Assembly: GCF_032583975.1 (NCBI RefSeq) | Contig: NZ_JAWHTF010000001.1 | DNA length: 64,000 bases | Direction: 5' to 3' (one strand) | Source: Gilvirhabdus luticola | GTDB taxonomy: Bacteria; Bacteroidota; Bacteroidia; Flavobacteriales; Flavobacteriaceae | Shown here: piece by piece, positions 32,515 through 40,202 of the stretch | How positions within the stretch are numbered: the stretch's first letter is position 1 | Layout: every line of letters begins with the position of its first letter | Notes under the pieces: generated by a model | What the model was told of the DNA's origin: nothing | Databases searched by the model: none | What the model saw: the letters and a program-made list of their open reading frames with translations, nothing else | Program-made: the position numbers and the translations under genes

Positions 32515-33297
32515 TTACAAAGATTTTGTACGTCCTCCATCAACAGGAACGTTAATACCGTTAATATAGCTTGCTGCTTCACTTGCCAAAAATGTAATGA
32601 CTTTTGCTGTTTCTTCTGGTTTTGCAAAACGCTTGGAAGGCGAATAGCCTTTCATGATTTCTGCCATTTCTTCAAATGAGGTTCCTTCCTTATCGGCTTT
32701 AATATTAATTATTTCGTTTAACCGTTCAGTTTCTGTGAAACCAGGTAATACATTATTTACAGTTATACCGAATTGACCAACTTCGGTTGCCAAAGTTTTA
32801 CTCCAATTACCAACGGCACCTCGGATGGTGTTACTAACACCAAGTCCAGGAATTGGCTCTTTTACAGATGTTGATATAATGTTTATGATTCTTCCGAAAC
32901 CTTCGTCTTTCATGAACGGAATAGTAGATTGAGCTAAAACATGACTACATTTCAAATGTTGTGTAAATGCGTTTTCAAACTCAACTAAACTGGCTGTTAG
33001 TATTTCACCACTTCTTGGACCACCACTATTATTCACCAGAATATGAAAACCGTGAAATTGATCAACAAATTTGATGACTTGTTCTTGTAAATCTCTTGGG
33101 TTAGAAAAATCTGCAACAATATAACTGTGTTTTCCTCCTTCTGACAATTCTGATAAAACTTCTTTTAACTTTTCTCTATTTCGCGCTACTAATGTCACAT
33201 TTACTCCTTCATCAGCTAATGCTATTGCAGTTGCTTTTCCAATGCCGGCAGTGCTGCCACATACTAAAGCGTTTTTATTATTTAAGTTTAAGTTCAT
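32515..33297 (-). CDS. SDR-family protein in the kynurenine operon, catalytic YxxxK absent
   Basis: A 260-residue short-chain dehydrogenase/reductase fold protein with cofactor motif GSTAGIGKA (14-22), VADFSNP, NNSGG at 89-93 and the catalytic-serine strand IISTS at 140-144. Where the family has Tyr-x3-Lys, this protein has Ser155-N-T-I-Arg159, so it lacks the usual catalytic pair. The C-terminal PVDGG is typical. It is 8 bases after the aldehyde dehydrogenase and 24 before the 3-hydroxyanthranilate dioxygenase gene, so it surely belongs to this pathway, but no known kynurenine step needs it. It may act with altered chemistry or bind an intermediate. Confidence 0.85.
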   Translation of the reverse strand: MNLNLNNKNALVCGSTAGIGKATAIALADEGVNVTLVARNREKLKEVLSELSEGGKHSYIVADFSNPRDLQEQVIKFVDQFHGFHILVNNSGGPRSGEILTASLVEFENAFTQHLKCSHVLAQSTIPFMKDEGFGRIINIISTSVKEPIPGLGVSNTIRGAVGNWSKTLATEVGQFGITVNNVLPGFTETERLNEIINIKADKEGTSFEEMAEIMKGYSPSKRFAKPEETAKVITFLASEAASYINGINVPVDGGRTKSL

Positions 33298-33305
33298 ATA
33301 TTATT

Positions 33306-34745
33306 CTAATATTTTATACATACATTTTTAGGTTCTGTAAAAAATCGCAAAGCTTCAAATCCACCTTCACGACCAACACCACTATCTTTTATACCTCCAA
33401 AAGGCGTTCGCAAATCACGCATTAACCAAGTGTTTACCCAAACTACTCCAGCTTGCAATTGATTGGTCATGCGCATGGTTCGTTGCAAATTACTTGTCCA
33501 AAGTGTTGCTGACAAACCATATTTAACTTTGTTTGCCATTTGCAAGACTTCATCTTCTGTGTTGAAAGGCATGATAGTAACAACTGGCCCAAAAATTTCT
33601 TCTTGATTCACTCTACATTCATCTGTTGGAACCTCAATAACTGTTGGTTCTAGATAATAGCCATTTTCAAAACCATTTAATATAACTTGATTGCCTCCAC
33701 ACAATATTTTACTTTTTTCTTCTTTAGCAATGCTAATATAATTCAATACTTTTTCTAGATGAGGTTTAGAAACTATAGCACCAATATCGGTTGACTTTTC
33801 TGAAGGATGACCAACTTTTAATCTTTTTACTTTTTCCACAAAATCAGTTTTGAATTTATCGTAAATAGATGCTTCAACAAAAATTCGACTACCGCACAAA
33901 CAAATCTGTCCTTGATTTGCAAAAGAAGAACGAACAGTAGTATCTAACATATCGTTGTAATCGCAATCATCAAATATGATATTTGGGTTTTTTCCACCCA
34001 ATTCCAATGACAGTTTTTTAAACATTGGAGCAGCGACTTTTGCAATATGTGCTCCTGTTGCTGTACCACCTGTAAAACTTATGGCTTTTATATCTGGATG
34101 CTCAATAATGGATTGTCCTGTTGTGTTACCAAGACCATGAACAATGTTCAAAACGCCTTTTGGCAAACCTGCTTCATTACAAATTTCACCTAGCAAATAG
34201 GCTGTCATTGGTGTAACTTCACTAGGTTTAGCAATAACACAATTTCCTGCTGCCATTGCTGGAGCAATTTTCCATGTAAATAAATAGAGTGGAAGATTCC
34301 AAGGAGAAATACATCCAACAACACCAATAGGCTGTCTTAAAGTATAGTTGATTGCATTAAGTCCAACACTCTCATGACTTTCACTCGCAAATTGAGTTAT
34401 GGCATTTCCGAAAAAACGAAAGTTACTAGAGGCTCTTGGAATATCTATTGTTTTGGCCAAACTTATAGGTTTGCCGTTGTCTTCACTTTCAGCTTCGACC
34501 AATTTATCTAGGTTTTTTTCAATTAGTTCCGAAATTCTTATCAGAATTCTACTGCGTTCTTCAAGAGTAGTTTGAGACCAACTCGGAAAAGCTGATTTGG
34601 CAGCGATATAAGCGTTCTCTACATCTTCTTCTGATGAATTAGGTATTTGTCCATAAACTTTACCAGTAGCAGGACAATAATTATCTAACCAATTATTTTG
34701 AATTGGATCATGCAAGTTGCCGTTGATGTAGTTTTTTATATTCAT
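33306..34745 (-). CDS. Aldehyde dehydrogenase, 2-aminomuconate semialdehyde type
   Basis: A 479-residue NAD-dependent aldehyde dehydrogenase, most likely oxidising 2-aminomuconate-6-semialdehyde to 2-aminomuconate. The general base Glu248 is in LELGGKNP and the nucleophile Cys282 in NQGQICLC; NAD-binding GCISPWNLPL (145-154) and FTGGTATG (224-231) are intact. ALDH8-like features and its position between the ring-cleavage and deaminase genes set the substrate; the closely related hydroxymuconic semialdehyde is the alternative. A repeat-filled spacer of 89 bases separates it from the upstream RidA gene. Confidence 0.93.
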   Translation of the reverse strand: MNIKNYINGNLHDPIQNNWLDNYCPATGKVYGQIPNSSEEDVENAYIAAKSAFPSWSQTTLEERSRILIRISELIEKNLDKLVEAESEDNGKPISLAKTIDIPRASSNFRFFGNAITQFASESHESVGLNAINYTLRQPIGVVGCISPWNLPLYLFTWKIAPAMAAGNCVIAKPSEVTPMTAYLLGEICNEAGLPKGVLNIVHGLGNTTGQSIIEHPDIKAISFTGGTATGAHIAKVAAPMFKKLSLELGGKNPNIIFDDCDYNDMLDTTVRSSFANQGQICLCGSRIFVEASIYDKFKTDFVEKVKRLKVGHPSEKSTDIGAIVSKPHLEKVLNYISIAKEEKSKILCGGNQVILNGFENGYYLEPTVIEVPTDECRVNQEEIFGPVVTIMPFNTEDEVLQMANKVKYGLSATLWTSNLQRTMRMTNQLQAGVVWVNTWLMRDLRTPFGGIKDSGVGREGGFEALRFFTEPKNVCIKY

Positions 34746-34749
34746 CTTA

Positions 34750-34823
34750 TGTCATCCTGAACTTGATTCAGGATCTACACTAGTTTGTTTTTTTTTTTGG
34801 ATTCTGCATCAAGTGCGGAATGA
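34750..34823. repeat. Dispersed palindromic repeat, TGTCATTC family, copy 3 (inverted pair)
   Basis: The left unit (34750-34777) is TGTCATCCTGAA, a short loop, TTCAGGATCTA, with a stem ATCCTGAA / TTCAGGAT. The right unit (34799-34823) is an inverse of the type seen at 11915-11943. Between them lies a run of 11 T at 34788-34798. The pair fills the spacer between the RidA gene and the aldehyde dehydrogenase gene within the operon. Confidence 0.8.
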
Positions 34824-34834
34824 TAATATTATTC

Positions 34835-35254
34835 TTATTTCTTATAAGCCATAACTTTAATTTCTACCACCAAATCTGGATGAGGTAATTGATGTACTGC
34901 AACTGTAGTTCTTGCTGGTCCAGTTTCTGCATTAAAAAATTCTGCGTAGGCTTTGTTGTAACCTGCAAAATCGTTCATGTTTACTAAAAAAGTAGTGACA
35001 TCTACAACATCATTTAATGAAGCTCCTACAGTTTGTAAATTCTTATCAATGTTCTTTAAAACTTCACGTGTCTGGACTTCAATGTTGAGACGTTTGGTCC
35101 CCATCTCATCTATAAGATCAACTCCAGCAATGGAATTGTCTGATCTGCGAGAACTGGTTCCTGAAACAAATATAAAATCGCCAACCACTTTTACATGTGG
35201 ATAAGCGCCTCTTGGTGTTACTTTGCCTTTACTCATTTTATTCTTTTTTGCCAT
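34835..35254 (-). CDS. RidA-family protein, probable 2-aminomuconate deaminase
   Basis: A 139-residue YjgF/RidA-fold protein. The operon position and the N-terminus (MSKGKVTPRGAYPHVKVVGDFIFVSGTSSRR) match the 2-aminomuconate deaminases of the 2-nitrobenzoate and kynurenine pathways, which hydrolyse 2-aminomuconate to 4-oxalocrotonate and ammonia. A second start, ATG at 35236, gives that typical N-terminus directly; the ATG at 35254 lies at the edge of a palindromic repeat and adds MAKKNK. Conserved residues include the Arg in GPARTTVAVHQLP and a C-terminal Glu. The gene has a repeat pair on each side (34750-34823 and 35251-35329). Confidence 0.92.
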   Translation of the reverse strand: MAKKNKMSKGKVTPRGAYPHVKVVGDFIFVSGTSSRRSDNSIAGVDLIDEMGTKRLNIEVQTREVLKNIDKNLQTVGASLNDVVDVTTFLVNMNDFAGYNKAYAEFFNAETGPARTTVAVHQLPHPDLVVEIKVMAYKK

Positions 35255-35329
35255 TCTGAACTTGATTCAGAATCTACTTATTGTTATTTCATTCATATTG
35301 GATTCTGCATCATAGTGCTAAATGACAAA
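35251..35329. repeat. Dispersed palindromic repeat, TGTCATTC family, copy 4 (inverted pair)
   Basis: The left unit (35251-35276) contains ATTCTGAA, a 5-base loop and TTCAGAAT, as in copy 1. The right unit (35300-35329) is inverted (GGATTCTGCATC ... AATGACAAA) and less perfect. It lies between kmo and the RidA gene and includes the upstream ATG of the latter. Confidence 0.8.
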
Positions 35330-36727
35330 TTAATTTAATCCTGCTATTCTGTCGTCTTCCAATATATTTTCTGTTTCGTACTTTACTTTGGCTAAATTGG
35401 TTTTTAAATTATCTTCAAGATTTAAAGTGCCATCTGCCAACATATTTAAGATAGCTTTGTCTTGCGCTCTACCTCGTAACATAGCTTCACGATAACCAAT
35501 ATCTTCATTAAAAGTTACCAACGAATATTTTGAAGAATATTCGTTTGGAAATGTTTTTTCAAAAGCCATTTCTAAATTACGCTTTTCTCTGAAATTAACA
35601 TGATTAACATGACCTTTCATTTCGTAAAAATTATCTATAGCTAAATCAGCAATAGCATCTGTATCTTTTTTACGATTCTTTTCATAGTTTTTAAAAACGG
35701 CTTCCCAGCTTGAATGCCCTTGCTCCAGAATTTTATCAAACTCAACAACATCTTCAAACGAAGCATTCATGCCTTGCCCATAAAAAGGAACTATGGCGTG
35801 TGCAGCATCACCCATTAGCAAAGTATTTCCTTTGTAATGCCAAGGTGAGCATTTTACTGTGCCTAAAGCTGATGTTGGATTGTTGAAAAAATCATCAACC
35901 AAATTTGGCATTAATGATAAGGCGTCTTTAAAGTATTTTTCAAAAAATTCTAAAACACGTGATTTTGTTGTTAGATTGTTGAAATTATATTCGCCTTCGT
36001 CATAACTTAAAAATAGTGTCACTGTAAAGCTGCCATCAAGATTAGGCAGAGCAATAAGCATAAAGTCTTCTCGTCCCCAAATATGCAATGCATTTTTATA
36101 CGCTTTATAACTACCTTTTTCATCTGGTAAAATACTCAACTCTTTATAACCGTGTGATAACCAATCTTGTGAAAAACTAAAAAGGAATTTTTTTCCTAAA
36201 TAATAACTTTTTCGCATTGCCGAACCAGCTCCATCTGTAGCAATAATGACATCTGCATCTTCAATAAACAGATTGCCAGTTTCATAATTTTTAAATGAGG
36301 CAGTAGTTTTTTCGAAGTTCACCGATTTACATTTTTTATTAAAATGAATGGTTACATTTTCATGTTTTTCGGCCTCATCAAGAAGTAATGCGTTGAGTTG
36401 ACCTCGTGAAATAGAATTGATATATTCGTGATCTCGCCCACTATAAGGAGCCAATGTGGTATTGCCTTCAAGGTCATGTAACATACGGCCATGCATTGGA
36501 ATACAAAGTGACTCCACTTTCTCTTGAATACCAACTAGTTTCATAGCTTTGATACCTCGATCTGAAAAAGCTAGGTTTATAGAACGCCCGGCAGAAATAT
36601 CCACTTTACGTAAGTCTGGTCGCATTTCATAAACCGTTACGTTATAACCTCTTTGTCCTAAACGTAAAGCTAGGAGTGAACCACAAAGACCTGCACCAAT
36701 AATAAGAATGTTTTGTTGTCTATTCAT
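35330..36727 (-). CDS. kmo: Kynurenine 3-monooxygenase
   Basis: An FAD- and NADPH-dependent hydroxylase turning L-kynurenine into 3-hydroxykynurenine. The 465-residue protein has the dinucleotide-binding motif IIGAGLCGSLLALRLG from residue 8, a conserved RSINLAFSDRG, the DG motif ATDGAGSAMR, and the GD motif LMGDAAHAIVPFYGQGMNASFED. Length is normal. There is no obvious C-terminal membrane helix, unlike the mitochondrial enzyme. Its start overlaps the end of kynU by 8 bases. Confidence 0.96.
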   Translation of the reverse strand: MNRQQNILIIGAGLCGSLLALRLGQRGYNVTVYEMRPDLRKVDISAGRSINLAFSDRGIKAMKLVGIQEKVESLCIPMHGRMLHDLEGNTTLAPYSGRDHEYINSISRGQLNALLLDEAEKHENVTIHFNKKCKSVNFEKTTASFKNYETGNLFIEDADVIIATDGAGSAMRKSYYLGKKFLFSFSQDWLSHGYKELSILPDEKGSYKAYKNALHIWGREDFMLIALPNLDGSFTVTLFLSYDEGEYNFNNLTTKSRVLEFFEKYFKDALSLMPNLVDDFFNNPTSALGTVKCSPWHYKGNTLLMGDAAHAIVPFYGQGMNASFEDVVEFDKILEQGHSSWEAVFKNYEKNRKKDTDAIADLAIDNFYEMKGHVNHVNFREKRNLEMAFEKTFPNEYSSKYSLVTFNEDIGYREAMLRGRAQDKAILNMLADGTLNLEDNLKTNLAKVKYETENILEDDRIAGLN

Positions 36728-37991
36728 TTAAAATAGCTTTCAATCGTTCAACCATTTTATAAACATCTTGATAAGAATTATACAATGGTACCGGAGCACA
36801 GCGAATGACATCTGGTTCACGCCAGTCACTGATTACACCTGATTCTGTTAACTTATCAAACAGTTTTTTGTCTGTATTCTTTACTTGTATTGACAATTGA
36901 CAACCACGTTCTTCATAATTGCTTGGCGTGATGATTCTGATAGTATCTTCTCCTAATTGTTTGAGTAAGAACTCAAAATAACCAGTAAGCTTTTTTAATT
37001 TTTTATTGAGTTTTTCCATACCTACTTCGTTAAAAATATCTAATGACGCACGTATGGCTGCCAATGATAAAATAGGAGGATTAGATAATTGCCAACCTTC
37101 TGCACCAGGAAGTTGGTCAAATTCCTGACGCATATTAAAGCGCGCTTCTTTATTATGACTCCACCAACCTGTAAATCGATTTAAAGTTTTGTTATAGGCA
37201 TGTCGTTCGTGCACAAAAACTCCGGCTATACTTCCTGGACCAGAATTTAAGTATTTATAAGTACACCAAACTGCAAAATCTGCTTCTGAATCATGTAAAT
37301 TTAATTCTACGTTTCCTGCCCCATGAGCGCAATCAAAACCAACCAAACAACCATGTTTATGACCAAGTTTTGTAATACGTTTTAAATCGAAAAATTGCCC
37401 AGTGTAATAATTAACTCCTCCTATCATTACCAAAGCGATTTCATGACCGTTTTCCTCCATAATGGTTTCTAGGTCTTCATAGCGTAATAATTCTTCTCCT
37501 GTACGAGGTTTCCAAAGAATTAAACCTTCTTTATCATCAAATCCATGATGACGTAATTGCGATTCTACAGCATATTTATCACTTGGAAAAGCATCGCTTT
37601 CAATTAATATTTTATAGCGTGTTTCTGTAGGTTTGTAAAACGACACCATCATAAAATGAAGATTTGCTGTAAGTGTATTCATGGTTACTACTTCAATAGG
37701 TTTTGCACCTACTAGTTTTGCCATGCTTTCAGTTAAAAATTCATGATAAGGTAGCCAAGGATTTTTTGCTTCAGTATGACCTTCTACACCTAAATTTGCC
37801 CAATCTTCAAGCTCTTGATTGATGTATGACTTGGTTCTTTTTGGTTGCAAACCAAGAGAATTTCCACAGAGGTAAATTAATTCATTTCCATTCTTGTCTT
37901 TTGGAATATGAAATTGATATCTATAAGATGATAATTCGTCATTCTGGTCTAATTCTTCAGCAAAATCAAGACCTAATTTGTAGTTGGACAA
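36720..37991 (-). CDS. kynU: Kynureninase
   Basis: A PLP enzyme that splits 3-hydroxykynurenine to 3-hydroxyanthranilate and alanine. The PLP lysine is in CTYKYLNSGPG, with FDCAHGAGN and WWSHN also conserved. The frame is open to 38018, but that codon lies inside a TATTTTTG promoter box; I start at TTG 37991, giving the family-like N-terminus (L/M)SNYKLGLDFAEELD and 423 residues. No ATG is present in this part. It is the first gene of the kynurenine run and overlaps kmo by 8 bases. Confidence 0.94.
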   Translation of the reverse strand: MSNYKLGLDFAEELDQNDELSSYRYQFHIPKDKNGNELIYLCGNSLGLQPKRTKSYINQELEDWANLGVEGHTEAKNPWLPYHEFLTESMAKLVGAKPIEVVTMNTLTANLHFMMVSFYKPTETRYKILIESDAFPSDKYAVESQLRHHGFDDKEGLILWKPRTGEELLRYEDLETIMEENGHEIALVMIGGVNYYTGQFFDLKRITKLGHKHGCLVGFDCAHGAGNVELNLHDSEADFAVWCTYKYLNSGPGSIAGVFVHERHAYNKTLNRFTGWWSHNKEARFNMRQEFDQLPGAEGWQLSNPPILSLAAIRASLDIFNEVGMEKLNKKLKKLTGYFEFLLKQLGEDTIRIITPSNYEERGCQLSIQVKNTDKKLFDKLTESGVISDWREPDVIRCAPVPLYNSYQDVYKMVERLKAILNE

Positions 37992-38015
37992 TGTCTGATG
38001 TTTTTCAGTTCCTAA

Positions 38016-38023
38016 CAAAAATA
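38016..38023 (-). promoter_or_regulatory. -7 box TATTTTTG before the kynurenine operon
   Basis: Minus-strand TATTTTTG, 24 bases before the TTG chosen as kynU start. Transcription beginning here would exclude the longer reading frame. A -33 element is not evident. Confidence 0.55.
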
Positions 38024-38107
38024 AGAATTATAAATTTAGAAATGAACCGATAAGTTAGACTAAATTTTAGAAGAATCTTTTTGTATATTTAGTAAAATAT
38101 TTATCCT

Positions 38108-38530
38108 ATGGCTAAAAAAAGAGAGTATTCAAATGGGGAAGTTACTGTGGTTTGGGAAGCCAAAAAATGCACCCATTCTAGAATTTGCTTTAAAGGGTTG
38201 CCCGATGTTTTTAGACCAAAAGTAAGACCATGGGTTAGAATTAACGCAGCCACTACCGAGGCTGTAATTAATCAAGTAAAGTGTTGTCCTTCTGGAGCAT
38301 TGAGTTATTATATGAATAATGAAGAAGTTGATATTGCTGTTAATAATATAGAAACAAAAATCGAGGTTTTAAAAGACGGCCCATTGTTGGTTTATGGCAC
38401 ACTTAAAGTTATCCATAATAATGGCGATGAAGAGACTAAAAATAAAACGACTGCTTTTTGTAGATGTGGAGATTCACATAATAAACCTTATTGTGACGGC
38501 ACGCATGTAAAAAATGAATTTAAGGGTTAA
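38108..38530 (+). CDS. Iron-sulfur protein: Fer4_19 mono-cluster domain plus CDGSH domain
   Basis: A 140-residue soluble protein with two iron-sulfur domains. Residues 1-75 form a YjdI-like (4Fe-4S mono-cluster) domain with cysteines in KKCTHSRICFKG and VKCCPSGAL. Residues 85-140 form a CDGSH domain with the C-x-C...CDGTH ligand set (CRCGDSHNKPYCDGTH). Such proteins are thought to act in redox or cluster transfer. Monocistronic and divergent from the kynurenine operon, sharing an upstream region of about 116 bases. Confidence 0.92.
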   Translation: MAKKREYSNGEVTVVWEAKKCTHSRICFKGLPDVFRPKVRPWVRINAATTEAVINQVKCCPSGALSYYMNNEEVDIAVNNIETKIEVLKDGPLLVYGTLKVIHNNGDEETKNKTTAFCRCGDSHNKPYCDGTHVKNEFKG

Positions 38531-38605
38531 AAATTTATATAGACGCTTAATGCGGAAGTTTAATATAAATACGTTTTGAACTATTGATTTAGATGTTTTT
38601 CAATT

Positions 38606-39298
38606 TTAATTTTCAGCATTATTGATTTGATCAATCACCTCTTTTGTGGTTCCTTTTACTAATAATGGGCAAGATAGTTTAAACTGTTCCACACGTTTTT
38701 GCGATACGTTTTTGATGTAAGGATTATTAGGATTTCGCTTTTCATAATTCTGATGATAATCTTCAGCTTTCCAGAATTTTTGAAATGGTACAATTTCGGC
38801 AGCTATCTTTACATTGAATTTTTTTGTGTACTCTTCTTTTTTTGCTAGTGCTGTTTGCTTTTGTTCTTCGTTTTGATAAAAAACTATCGAACGATATTGC
38901 GACCCAAAATCTGGACCTTGACCATTAACCTGTGCAGGATTCTGTGAGTTAAAATAAACATCTAACAGTTGTGAAAAGGTTACTTTTTCTGGGTCGTAGA
39001 TAACTTCTACAGACTCTGCGTGACCAGTTATGCCAGTATTACTGGCTTCGTATGTAGGATTTTTGGTATGGCCTCCAGAATATCCATTAATAACTTCTTC
39101 TACACCTTTTACACTTTCGTAAATGGCTTCAACACACCAAAAGCATCCGCTAGCAAAATAGGCTCTTGCCAAACCATCTTGTAAAGGTACTTCTACAGGC
39201 TCTAAAGCTGAAACATCTTGTGATTTATTATTTTGTGCATTGTTTTGGCAACTAAAAAAAATAACAAATAGAATAACTATTGAAATAGATTTCTTCAT
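38606..39298 (-). CDS. msrA: Peptide-methionine (S)-S-oxide reductase, lipoprotein
   Basis: Repairs methionine-S-sulfoxide in proteins. The 230-residue enzyme has the active-site motif GCFWCVE with nucleophile Cys52, followed by GYSGG and GHAESVEV. A lipoprotein signal (FFSC, Cys17) places it in the envelope, where it would repair exported proteins. A C-terminal cysteine in KLSCPLL may be the resolving residue. No MsrB domain is fused. Monocistronic. Confidence 0.96.
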   Translation of the reverse strand: MKKSISIVILFVIFFSCQNNAQNNKSQDVSALEPVEVPLQDGLARAYFASGCFWCVEAIYESVKGVEEVINGYSGGHTKNPTYEASNTGITGHAESVEVIYDPEKVTFSQLLDVYFNSQNPAQVNGQGPDFGSQYRSIVFYQNEEQKQTALAKKEEYTKKFNVKIAAEIVPFQKFWKAEDYHQNYEKRNPNNPYIKNVSQKRVEQFKLSCPLLVKGTTKEVIDQINNAEN

Positions 39299-39372
39299 TA
39301 TTAAAGGATTTAATAATTATAGTCGAAATAATTTAAAAGACCTTAAAGCAAAAAGCGGATTTAATTAAAAAT

Positions 39373-39402
39373 AAAAAAGCCTTTACAAACTGTAAAGGCT
39401 TT
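39373..39402 (-). terminator. Rho-independent terminator after the zinc-ribbon-like gene
   Basis: A perfect 12-bp stem AAAGCCTTTACA / TGTAAAGGCTTT with a 3-base loop, ending on the minus strand in a run of T (plus-strand A at 39373-39378). It is 18 bases past the stop of the gene at 39420. Confidence 0.9.
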
Positions 39403-39419
39403 AACTAAGTTTGAATTAG

Positions 39420-40199
39420 TCATAGTTTGGAAAATAATTTTTCCATTTTTGCTCTTTGCTCTTTAGCTAACTCTTCATCTACCAAAATACGACCACTATG
39501 CTCATCAGTGATAATTTTTTTACGCGATGCTATCTCTACTTGAATTTGTGGAGGAATCGTAAAGAACGAACCTCCTGAAGCGCCTCTTTCAATTGGCACA
39601 ACAGCTAGACCATTTTTTACATTCTTTCTAATTCTACCGTAAGCAGAAATTAAGCGTTCTTCAATTTGAGTTTTATATTCTTCTGATTTTGCGATTAGAG
39701 CTTGTTCTTCTTTTTCAGTTTCTGCTAGTATAGCATCAAGCTCACCTTTTTTGTGTTTAAGATGTGTTTCACGTTCTTTTAAACGCTCCTTGGTTTCAGC
39801 TATAACTTCTTTTTTCTGTTCTATTTGAGCTTTAAACTCTTTGATGTGCTTTTCTGCCAATTGAATTTCTAGTTCTTGAAATTCAATTTCTTTGGTTAGT
39901 GAGTTGTACTCTCTGTTGTTTCGAACATTCTTTTGTTGCTCTGTATACTTTTTTATAAGTGCTTTGGCTTCTTCTATTAGGATTTTTTTTCCGTTAATTT
40001 CACTATCAGTTGCTTCCAAACTAATTAAAAGTTTTTCTAATCTGATATTCAAACCAGCAACTTCATCTTCCAAATCACGAACTTCTAAAGGTAATTCTCC
40101 TCTTACATTTCTTATTTCGTCAACACGAGAATCAATTAATTGTAAATCGTATAAAGCTCTTAAACGCTCTTCTACAGTAACTTCTTTGATTTTAGCCAT
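39420..40199 (-). CDS. Coiled-coil protein of the C4 zinc-ribbon (CT398-like) family, cysteines lost
   Basis: A 259-residue protein. Residues 10-185 are a long coiled-coil hairpin rich in E, K and L, and the C-terminal 70 residues keep the shape of the zf-RING_7/C4-type zinc ribbon (SGGSFFTIPPQIQVEI...ITDEHSGRILVD). In relatives this module has two CxxC pairs; here the four positions are Ser, Ser, Asp and Ser, and there is no cysteine anywhere in the protein, so it cannot bind zinc in the usual way. Function in the family is poorly known. It follows Nif3 by 3 bases, an arrangement common in Bacteroidota. Confidence 0.9.
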   Translation of the reverse strand: MAKIKEVTVEERLRALYDLQLIDSRVDEIRNVRGELPLEVRDLEDEVAGLNIRLEKLLISLEATDSEINGKKILIEEAKALIKKYTEQQKNVRNNREYNSLTKEIEFQELEIQLAEKHIKEFKAQIEQKKEVIAETKERLKERETHLKHKKGELDAILAETEKEEQALIAKSEEYKTQIEERLISAYGRIRKNVKNGLAVVPIERGASGGSFFTIPPQIQVEIASRKKIITDEHSGRILVDEELAKEQRAKMEKLFSKL

Positions 40200-40202
40200 A
40201 CT

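Noticed and set aside
34788..34798. Run of 11 T as a phase-variation tract
   Set aside because: It lies in a non-coding spacer between the halves of a repeat and not at a promoter or inside a gene, so slippage would not switch a product in an obvious way.
34750..35329. CRISPR-like array around the RidA gene
   Set aside because: Repeats are inverted pairs with differing stems and no regular spacers, and no cas gene is present.
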